6,506 nucleotides of DNA, taken from contig JARXKR010000097.1 in assembly GCA_030271565.1 (NCBI GenBank), forward strand, positions 1 through 6,506, written 5' to 3'. This DNA comes from Pseudomonadota bacterium (GTDB lineage: Bacteria > Pseudomonadota > Alphaproteobacteria > Sphingomonadales > Sphingomonadaceae). Numbering within the stretch: the first letter of the stretch is position 1; every line of letters starts with the position of its first letter. A program made the position numbers and the translations under genes. Under the pieces are notes generated by a model. That model was not told the DNA's origin and ran no database searches. It was given only the letters and a program-made list of their open reading frames with translations. Of the stretch, positions 1 to 6,506 are shown piece by piece.

Positions 1-1352
<1,352 letters not shown>

Positions 1353-1370
1353 GCGTGTCTCCCACACGGC

Positions 1371-1398
1371 AGTTTAACCGCGCGATTAACAAGGGCAA
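1371..1398 (-). promoter_or_regulatory. Candidate promoter of the acyl-CoA synthetase gene
   Basis: On the minus strand, TTGCCC (1398-1393) and TAAACT (1376-1371) are separated by 16 bases. Each matches 4 of 6 bases of the sigma-70 -35 and -10 consensus. Transcription would begin about 1364, giving a very short leader that barely includes the GGGAG ribosome site. The match is weak, so this is only a candidate; its position between the repeat element and the start codon is what makes it plausible. Confidence 0.25.
1374..1389. promoter_or_regulatory. Near-palindrome TTAA-N8-TTAA, possible operator
   Basis: A 16-bp near-palindrome has TTAA at both ends and a CGCGCG core. Only the one flanking pair next to the core fails to match. 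It overlaps the candidate -10 element of the acyl-CoA synthetase gene, where a repressor could act. TTAA and CGCGCG are each self-complementary, so chance occurrence is a real possibility. Confidence 0.2.
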
Positions 1399-1407
1399 GC
1401 AACTTCT

Positions 1408-1490
1408 CCTCTCCCGCTTGCGGGAGGGGCCGGGGGTGGGTGTGTCAGTGCAACGAGCCCACCCCAAACCCCTCCCGCAGGCGGGAAGGG
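1408..1490. repeat. REP/BIME-like paired palindromic repeat
   Basis: Two 33-base arms (1408-1440 and 1458-1490) are inverted relative to each other, match at 27 of 33 positions, and are separated by 17 bases. Each arm contains its own hairpin: CTCCCGC-TT-GCGGGAG at 1411-1426 in the left arm, and TCCCGC-AG-GCGGGA at 1473-1486 in the right arm, both extended by outer G-C pairs. The whole can fold as one long hairpin or as two small ones. This architecture (two REP units head to head, placed just after a stop codon) is typical of bacterial interspersed mosaic elements, which are mobilised by RAYT-type transposases elsewhere in the genome. It begins 8 bases beyond the M20 stop codon and could stabilise the 3' end of that message or weaken read-through. 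There is no U-run, so it is not a standard intrinsic terminator. Confidence 0.75.
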
Positions 1491-1498
1491 CTTAAAGC

Positions 1499-2971
1499 TC
1501 ACCCCGCCGCCGTCGCGATCAGCCGCGCGTAGAAGCGGATCAGGCTGCTCAGGTTGTCGAGCGTCATGTGCTCGTTGGTGCCGTGGATCATCCTGATGTC
1601 GGTGCTGGCGAAGTCGATCGCCTGGAAGCGGTAGACGTCCTGCGAGACCGGCGCCATCGATCGGCTGTCGGTGCCTGCGACGACCAGATAGGGCGAAATC
1701 ACCAGACCCGGGCGTTCCGCGCCGATCGTCGCTGCGATCAGGTTCCACCCTTGCGAATCGCTCGACGAAACCGGGCTGGGTTCGCGCGGCGGTCGCTCGG
1801 TCCAGCCTACCTGAACCGGCAAGCCCTTGGTCGCGGCCTTCGCGCGGGCGAGCACATCTGCCGATGTGTCCCACGGCGCGATCCGGTAATTGATCAGCGC
1901 GGTTGCGGTCTGCGGCAGCACGTTTTCCTTGGGACTGCCGGTCAGCATGGTCGGCGCGATGGTGGTGTGGAGCATCGCCGCCGAGGCGGGGCTGCCGGCC
2001 ATCTTCGACAGCACCACCCCGCCGAGCAGCCAGCGATTGGCGACCGCGAGCTTGCTCGCCCCGCCCGCCTTGGCGGCCAGCACCTCGACCATGCTCTTGG
2101 CGGGGCCGCGCAGTTCGGTGGGGAATTGCTTGGCATCGATCGCCAGCACCGCCTTGGCAAGGTTGATCGTGCCGATCTCACTGGGTTTGGGCGGAGCCGA
2201 GGAATGCCCGCCGACCGCAGGAGCGGTGACCCTGAGCGTGGCATAACCCTTCTCGGCGATCCCTATCATCGCCGCGGGTCCGTTGATCATCGGCGTATCG
2301 GTGGCGATCAGACCGCCTTCGTCGATCGTGAAGAGTGCTTTGGTGTGCTGCGCGCCAAGCCATGCCGCCGCCGCGGTCGCGCCGGTGCCACCAGCTTCCT
2401 CGTCATGCCCGGTGACCAGAATGATCGTCCGCTTGGGCGTAAAGCCTTGCTCCGCCAAAGCCTCAAGTCCTTCGAACAGCGCGACCAGCGAGCCTTTGTC
2501 GTCGACCGAGCCGCGCCCCCACACCGCGCCCTCGGCAATCTCACCGGCGAACGGGGCATGCTTCCAGTCCTTCTCGGTGCCCGGAGTGACCGGGACCACA
2601 TCCTGGTGGGCCATGACGATGATTGGCTGCGCTGCCGGGTCGCTGCCAGTGCAGGTATAGACCAGCGTCTGCCCCAGTTCCTGCCGCTGCATTTTTCCGC
2701 TCACCTTGGGATAGGTCGCGATCAGCCAGTCGTGCAGTTTGGTCCATTCGCCGAGCTGGTTCTCGGCCGGGTCTTGATGGCTGACGGTCTGGATTCGCAC
2801 TGCTTCACCCAGGTGCTGCGCGGCGAGTGCCGTATCGAACGGCGGCGCGGCTGCGACGGCAATGCCCTTGCCGTTACCGACCGCCTCGGGCGCGAAAGTG
2901 GCGGTGCGCGCGGCGACGACCCCGCCCAGCACCAGCACTGCGCCGCCAAGACCCCAGACCCATTTGTTCAT
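1499..2971 (-). CDS. M20-family metallopeptidase, carboxypeptidase S/PM20D1-like, exported or membrane-anchored
   Basis: A di-zinc amidohydrolase of 490 residues, a usual length for the carboxypeptidase S branch. Metal ligands and catalytic residues are all in place: H122 in AHQDVVPV, bridging D157 in GRGSVDDKG, catalytic E191 and ligand E192 in GHDEEAGG, D217 in TIDEGG, and H463 in MIHGTNEH. H256 in VGGHSSAPP sits in the lid/dimerisation domain (about 240-360). Residues 4-20 form a hydrophobic segment after MNK, so the enzyme is probably exported or held in the inner membrane facing the periplasm; VAA before R22 is a possible cleavage site. Known relatives cleave C-terminal amino acids from peptides (yeast CPS1) or hydrolyse and form N-fatty-acyl amino acids (PM20D1); which applies here is unknown. 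The ATG at 2971 is preceded by AGGGAG at 2983-2978, 6 bases away. It lies 60 bp downstream of putA on the same strand and may share its transcript. Confidence 0.92.
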   Translation of the reverse strand: MNKWVWGLGGAVLVLGGVVAARTATFAPEAVGNGKGIAVAAAPPFDTALAAQHLGEAVRIQTVSHQDPAENQLGEWTKLHDWLIATYPKVSGKMQRQELGQTLVYTCTGSDPAAQPIIVMAHQDVVPVTPGTEKDWKHAPFAGEIAEGAVWGRGSVDDKGSLVALFEGLEALAEQGFTPKRTIILVTGHDEEAGGTGATAAAAWLGAQHTKALFTIDEGGLIATDTPMINGPAAMIGIAEKGYATLRVTAPAVGGHSSAPPKPSEIGTINLAKAVLAIDAKQFPTELRGPAKSMVEVLAAKAGGASKLAVANRWLLGGVVLSKMAGSPASAAMLHTTIAPTMLTGSPKENVLPQTATALINYRIAPWDTSADVLARAKAATKGLPVQVGWTERPPREPSPVSSSDSQGWNLIAATIGAERPGLVISPYLVVAGTDSRSMAPVSQDVYRFQAIDFASTDIRMIHGTNEHMTLDNLSSLIRFYARLIATAAG

Positions 2972-3021
2972 CGCCCGCTCCCTGTTGTTGCCGCAAGGTC
3001 TAACGCCTTGGCGGAGCGATG
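2969..3021 (-). promoter_or_regulatory. Possible stem-loop enclosing the M20 ribosome site and start codon
   Basis: On the minus strand, CATCGCTCC (3021-3013) can pair with GGAGCG and then, after a 4-base bulge, with ATG in the stretch 2981-2969. That stretch contains part of the ribosome binding site and the start codon of the M20 gene. Between the arms, CAAGG and CCTTG can form a second small hairpin with a 7-base loop. If it forms, it could limit initiation on this message. The stem is short and bulged, so this is only a possibility. Confidence 0.2.
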
Positions 3022-3031
3022 CAACGCTGGG

Positions 3032-6000
3032 CTATCCCGCCATCAAACTGGCGTTACCGCCTGCCGCGGTGGTGTCGATGCAGGTCACCCGCTCGGTCGC
3101 AAACCGCGCGAGGTAATGCGGGCCGCCGGCCTTGGGCCCGGTGCCCGACAGTCCTTCGCCGCCGAACGGCTGGCTGCCGACGACCGCACCGATCTGATTG
3201 CGGTTGACGTAGAAGTTCCCGACCCGCGCTCGTGCCTCGACCAGTCGCCGGGTCGCATCGATTCGGCTGTGCAGGCCGAGCGTCAGGCCGAACTGGCACT
3301 GGTTGATATCGGCGATCACCGCTTCGAGCTCGTCGGCCTTGAACCGCGCGATGTGGAGTATGGGTCCGAAATTCTCGTTCGGCAGTTCGCGGATCGAGGC
3401 GATTTCGATGATCGTCGGGGCGACAAAGTGCCCGGTCTTGCAGGCCTTGGGCAATTCGCGCTGCCACACCTTGTGCCCGGCGCGTTTCATTGCCGCGACA
3501 TGCTTGTCGAGCTTGGCCTTGGCCTCGGCATCGATCACCGGGCCGACATCGGTCGAAAGGTCCTCGGGGCTGCCGATCACCAGCGCTTCGAACCCGCCCG
3601 TGATCATCTCAATCATGGAATCGGCGACATCGTCCTGCAAATAGAGCACCCGCAGCGCCGAGCAGCGCTGCCCCGCGCTCTGGAACGCGCTGGCCAGAAC
3701 GTCGCGAGTGACCTGTTCGGGCAAGGCCGAGCTATCGACGATCATCGCGTTCTGCCCGCCGGTCTCGGCGACGAGGATGCCGAGCGGGCCTTCGCGCGCC
3801 GCCATCGCCCGGTTGATCGCGCGCGCGGTTTCGGTCGAGCCGGTGAAGGCGACTCCGGCAATGCGCGGGTCGCTGGTCAGCATTGCCCCGACCTTGCCGT
3901 CGCCGGGGGCGAGCTGGACCACGCCGTCGGAAATGACCTGGTGGAACAACCGGATCGCGAGATCGGCGATCAAAGGAGTCTGCTCGGCGGGCTTGGCGAT
4001 CACCGTGTTGCCCGCCGCGAGCGGCCCGGCGATCAGTCCGGTGAAGATCGCCAGCGGGAAGTTCCATGGCGAAATCGCCACGAACACCCCGCGCCCGGTG
4101 AGCCGCAGCCGGTTGCTCTCGCCGGTCGGGCCGGGCAGGGCCACACCCTCGGCAGTGAACTGCGCGCGCGCCTCGGCGGCGTAATAACGCAGGAAATCGA
4201 CCGCCTCGCGCACCTCAAGCACCGCATCGACCAGCGATTTCCCCGCCTCGCGCATGCACAGCGAGAGGAACTGCGGCGTGTGAGCTTCGTATTGGTCGGC
4301 GACTTCTTCGAGCAGCGTGGCGCGGATTTCGCCGCCGAGGCCGTCCCATTCCGGCTGGAAAGCCACAGCGCGCGCGATCGTTTCGCCGACTTCGGCCGCG
4401 CTGGCCGCGCGCACCGTTCCGACTTGCTGCGCGGTATCGTAGGGCGAGCTGATCGGTTCGGGCTTGGACCCGCGCTTGTGTTCGACCGTCGGCGCGGCCT
4501 CCCAATCGTCGTCGCTCGCCATTGCAGCCAGCTCTGCCAGCAAAGGCTCGCGCACCAGCGGGTCGGCAAGATCGACCCCCTTGCTGTTGCGCCTCCCTGC
4601 GAAGATATCGCCCGGCAGCGGTATCGCCGGATTGCGCTTCGGCTCCAGCGCCGCGAGTTCGACCACCGGATCGCCGACCAGTTCGCCCACCGGGACCTCG
4701 GCATCGGCCATGCGGTTGACGAACGACGAGTTCGCGCCATTTTCCAGCAGCCGCCGCACCAGGTAAGCGAGCAAGTCTTTGTGTCCGCCCACCGGCGCGT
4801 AAATCCGCACCGGAGTGCGTGGCTGGCTGGCCTCGGCCTCCAGCCGGGCAAGCTCTTCGTAAACGTCCTCGCCCATTCCGTGGAGCCGTTGGAATTCGAA
4901 CGCGGTGTTACCAGCCAGCGCCTTGATCGCGCCGACCGAATAGGCGTTGTGGGTGGCGAACGCAGCATAGACCGCGTCGGGCGCGGCGAGCAGTTTGGCC
5001 GCGCAGGCGAGGTACGAAACGTCGGTCGCGACCTTGCGGGTGAACACCGGATAATCGGCATAGCCGCCGACCTGGCTCGCCTTGATTTCGCTGTCCCAAT
5101 AGGCGCCCTTGACCAGCCGAACCATGATCCGGCGATTGTGGCGGCGGGCGAGCGCGATCACCCAGTCAGTCAGCGGCACCGCGCGCTTTGAATAGGCCTG
5201 CAGCGCCAGGCCGAAACCCTGCCAGCCGCCCACGAACAGTTCGTCGTCGCTCGCCAGCGCTTCGATAATGTCCATCGACAGCTCGAGCCGCTCGGCTTCT
5301 TCGGCGTCGATGGTGAAATGGATATCGGCATCGCGGGCCTGCGCGGCGAGGACCTTCAGCATCGGCACCAGTGCCGCTTTGGCGGCATCGGCGTGGAGGA
5401 AATCGTAGCGCGGATAGAGCGCCGACAGCTTGACCGAAATCCCGGGCGAACGGACAATTCCTTCGCCGGCCTCCGCCGCAATCGCGGTCAGGGCATTGGC
5501 GTACGACTGCCGGTAGCGCTCGGCATCGGCAAAGGTCATCGCCGCTTCGCCGAGCATGTCAAAACTGTGGGTCAAACCTTGTTTGCGCTCGGGTGCGGCG
5601 CGGTCCAGCGCCTCCCGGATGGTCCGCCCGAACACGAATTGCCCGCCGAGGATTTTCATTGCCTGCAAGGTCGCTTGCCTTATCACGGGCTCACCCAGAC
5701 GCCCGACCGCGCGCTTGAGAGAAGCGCCGAGCCCGCCCGCATCGGCGCGGCGCTGGTGCAGCACTTGCCCGGTCAGCATCAGCGAAAAGGTCGCGGCGTT
5801 GACGAAGGTGCTCGAGCTTTCGCCGACGTGTTCGGACCAGTCGACCCCGCCCAGCTTGTCGTGGATCAACGCGTCGGCAGTGGCCGCATCGGGGACCCGC
5901 AGCAGCGCCTCGGCCAGGCACATCAGCGCGATGCCCTCGTCGGTGCCGAGGCCGTAAGTCTGGAGGAACGCGTCGAGCCCCGAGGCCTTGCGCGCGCGTG

Positions 6001-6148
6001 CGCCTTCGACCAACCGCGCCGCGATCAAGCTGGCCTGTTCATGCACCGCGCTGGCGGGCGCGGCCTGGCCAAGCCGCTGCGCCAGGCAGGCCTCCTCCTC
6101 CATCCGGTAAGCGAGGCGAAGGGCGGTGCGGTCGATGGCAGCGGGCAT
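3032..6148 (-). CDS. putA: Bifunctional proline dehydrogenase/L-glutamate gamma-semialdehyde dehydrogenase PutA, short form without DNA-binding domain
   Basis: Oxidises proline to glutamate in two steps: an FAD proline dehydrogenase feeding electrons to the quinone pool, then an NAD-dependent aldehyde dehydrogenase, with the intermediate channelled between sites. Numbering from the ATG at 6148 (1038 residues), the first domain shows SFDMLGEAA (195-203), KLSALYPRY with K240, DAEEAERLE with D281, RLVKGAYWD (344-352), RLHGMGE (421-427), and YLVRRLLENGAN with Y462, R465 and R466, which match proline-site residues of E. coli PutA. The second domain shows SPWNFP (693-698), FTGST (768-772), general base E795 in AETGG and nucleophile C829 in AGQRC. 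The chain starts directly in the helical arm, so the ribbon-helix-helix repressor domain of E. coli PutA (about 1320 residues) is absent. It also ends soon after the dehydrogenase domain, as in the roughly 1000-residue type A enzymes. GTG at 6157 is an in-frame alternative start, but it lies inside the likely ribosome site. No frameshift or missing key residue was seen. Confidence 0.97.
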   Translation of the reverse strand: MPAAIDRTALRLAYRMEEEACLAQRLGQAAPASAVHEQASLIAARLVEGARARKASGLDAFLQTYGLGTDEGIALMCLAEALLRVPDAATADALIHDKLGGVDWSEHVGESSSTFVNAATFSLMLTGQVLHQRRADAGGLGASLKRAVGRLGEPVIRQATLQAMKILGGQFVFGRTIREALDRAAPERKQGLTHSFDMLGEAAMTFADAERYRQSYANALTAIAAEAGEGIVRSPGISVKLSALYPRYDFLHADAAKAALVPMLKVLAAQARDADIHFTIDAEEAERLELSMDIIEALASDDELFVGGWQGFGLALQAYSKRAVPLTDWVIALARRHNRRIMVRLVKGAYWDSEIKASQVGGYADYPVFTRKVATDVSYLACAAKLLAAPDAVYAAFATHNAYSVGAIKALAGNTAFEFQRLHGMGEDVYEELARLEAEASQPRTPVRIYAPVGGHKDLLAYLVRRLLENGANSSFVNRMADAEVPVGELVGDPVVELAALEPKRNPAIPLPGDIFAGRRNSKGVDLADPLVREPLLAELAAMASDDDWEAAPTVEHKRGSKPEPISSPYDTAQQVGTVRAASAAEVGETIARAVAFQPEWDGLGGEIRATLLEEVADQYEAHTPQFLSLCMREAGKSLVDAVLEVREAVDFLRYYAAEARAQFTAEGVALPGPTGESNRLRLTGRGVFVAISPWNFPLAIFTGLIAGPLAAGNTVIAKPAEQTPLIADLAIRLFHQVISDGVVQLAPGDGKVGAMLTSDPRIAGVAFTGSTETARAINRAMAAREGPLGILVAETGGQNAMIVDSSALPEQVTRDVLASAFQSAGQRCSALRVLYLQDDVADSMIEMITGGFEALVIGSPEDLSTDVGPVIDAEAKAKLDKHVAAMKRAGHKVWQRELPKACKTGHFVAPTIIEIASIRELPNENFGPILHIARFKADELEAVIADINQCQFGLTLGLHSRIDATRRLVEARARVGNFYVNRNQIGAVVGSQPFGGEGLSGTGPKAGGPHYLARFATERVTCIDTTAAGGNASLMAG

Positions 6149-6240
6149 CCCGCGCACCTAGCACTGGTTGCAGACGAAACCAATCGCACAGGCTTTGCGA
6201 TGTCTTTGCCAAGCGCTTCGCCCCGGCTATGCAAGTGCCA
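6149..6240. promoter_or_regulatory. Divergent intergenic region between putA and the 5-oxoprolinase gene
   Basis: About 92 bp must carry the promoters of both divergent genes unless these lie inside the coding regions. I could not find a convincing -35/-10 pair on either strand. It holds a dyad TGGTT-N8-AACCA at 6165-6182, a direct repeat CTTTGC at 6193-6198 and 6204-6209 (11 bp apart, about one helical turn), and an 8-bp palindrome AAGCGCTT at 6211-6218. Because this PutA lacks its own repressor domain, a separate regulator would be expected; in many Alphaproteobacteria this is the Lrp-type activator PutR, but no such gene is in the window. Confidence 0.45.
6155..6159 (-). promoter_or_regulatory. 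putA ribosome binding site, decides the start
   Basis: AGGTG on the minus strand (6159-6155) ends 6 bases before the ATG at 6148. The in-frame GTG at 6157 overlaps this motif and has no comparable site further upstream. The same 6-base spacing is seen for the M20 gene and the acyl-CoA synthetase gene here, which supports the ATG. Confidence 0.55.
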
Positions 6241-6506
6241 ATGGACCCGGCCCCCCTCTGGCATTTCTGGATCGACCGCGGCGGGACTTTCACCGATGTG
6301 GTCGCCCGCTCGCCCGATGGCAGCGTCCACACCGCCAAGCTGCTATCCGAAGACCCGGCCCGTACCGAGGATGCCGCGATCGCGGCGATCCGGCAATTGA
6401 CCGGGGTAGCGTCAGGCCCGCTGCCGCGCTGCGCGGTGCGGATGGGCACCACCGTGGCCACCAATGCACTGCTCGAACGCAAGGGTGCGCCGACCTTGCT
6501 TGCGAT
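6241..6506 (+). CDS. ATP-dependent 5-oxoprolinase, N-terminal fragment running off the right edge
   Basis: Opens 5-oxo-L-proline (pyroglutamate) to glutamate using ATP, in the cytoplasm. The 88 visible codons match the start of the single-chain 5-oxoprolinase family: the nucleotide-binding motif IDRGGTFTDV (residues 11-20), KLLSEDP shortly after it, and RMGTTVATNALLERKG near the edge. The IDRGG form and KLLSEDP point to 5-oxoprolinase (OPLAH type, about 1200 residues) rather than the separate HyuA subunit of hydantoinases or acetone/acetophenone carboxylases, but only the N-terminus can be judged. The start is uncertain: in-frame ATG at 6229, GTG at 6235 and ATG at 6241 are all possible, and none has a good Shine-Dalgarno sequence. 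The ATG at 6241 puts the conserved motif at the distance from the N-terminus usual for the family. The gene is divergent from putA, and both products yield glutamate. Confidence 0.88.
   Translation, partial: MDPAPLWHFWIDRGGTFTDVVARSPDGSVHTAKLLSEDPARTEDAAIAAIRQLTGVASGPLPRCAVRMGTTVATNALLERKGAPTLLA

Noticed and set aside
1408..1490. Intrinsic terminator for the M20 gene
   Set aside because: The hairpins are strong, but no run of T follows on the minus strand. The paired inverted arms with internal palindromes fit a REP/BIME element better, though some effect on read-through is possible.
1408..1490. Small CRISPR array
   Set aside because: Only two units, in inverted rather than direct orientation, with a 17-base space and no cas genes nearby.
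1568..5191. Open reading frame of about 1207 codons on the plus strand, opposite the M20 gene and most of putA
   Set aside because: Both genes on the minus strand have complete family motifs. The antisense frame is rich in R, G, A, D and H with no recognisable domain, and crosses a gene boundary. Long antisense open frames are expected in GC-rich coding DNA.
6149..6157. GTG at 6157 as the putA start, adding three residues
   Set aside because: The codon lies inside the AGGTG motif that is well placed for the ATG at 6148, and nothing upstream of the GTG resembles a ribosome site.
6200..6202. ATG at 6200 as the start of the 5-oxoprolinase gene
   Set aside because: It is in a different frame from the IDRGGTFTDV motif; the in-frame candidates are 6229, 6235 and 6241.
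5318..6400. Open reading frame of about 360 codons on the plus strand
   Set aside because: It is antisense to the putA N-terminal region and overlaps the 5-oxoprolinase start in another frame; no domain is visible, and the 5-oxoprolinase frame carries clear family motifs.

Overview
The window is GC-rich, densely coding bacterial DNA. I read it as alphaproteobacterial, most likely from the order Sphingomonadales. That placement rests on the base composition, on a 1038-residue PutA without a DNA-binding domain, and on a dispersed-type palindromic repeat (around CTCCCGC-TT-GCGGGAG) of a kind common in those genomes. It is an inference from composition and family resemblance, not a database result.

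Layout, left to right: (1) 1-1352, minus strand, an AMP-forming acyl-CoA synthetase cut by the left edge, with its N-terminal 450 residues visible. (2) 1353-1498, an intergenic gap holding a candidate promoter, a 16-bp near-palindrome and a paired REP/BIME-like inverted repeat. (3) 1499-2971, minus strand, an M20-family metallopeptidase of the carboxypeptidase S/PM20D1 type with an N-terminal export or anchor segment. (4) 2972-3031, a 60-bp gap with small inverted repeats. (5) 3032-6148, minus strand, PutA, the bifunctional proline dehydrogenase/glutamate-semialdehyde dehydrogenase. (6) 6149-6240, a divergent intergenic region with short dyad and direct repeats. (7) 6241 to the right edge, plus strand, the N-terminus of an ATP-dependent 5-oxoprolinase.

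The genes share an amino-acid scavenging theme. PutA converts proline to glutamate, and 5-oxoprolinase converts pyroglutamate to glutamate, so the divergent pair meets at one product. The M20 enzyme could release amino acids from dipeptides or N-acyl amino acids outside the cytoplasm. The acyl-CoA synthetase could activate a fatty or other carboxylic acid, including an acid released by such a hydrolase. That last link is only a hypothesis. putA and the M20 gene are close enough to be co-transcribed; the ligase is separated from them by the repeat element and may have its own promoter.

No tRNA, rRNA, CRISPR array, insertion sequence or phage gene was seen. I do not see a clear new system here: the genes belong to known families, and the points worth checking are the gene combination and the small intergenic structures.
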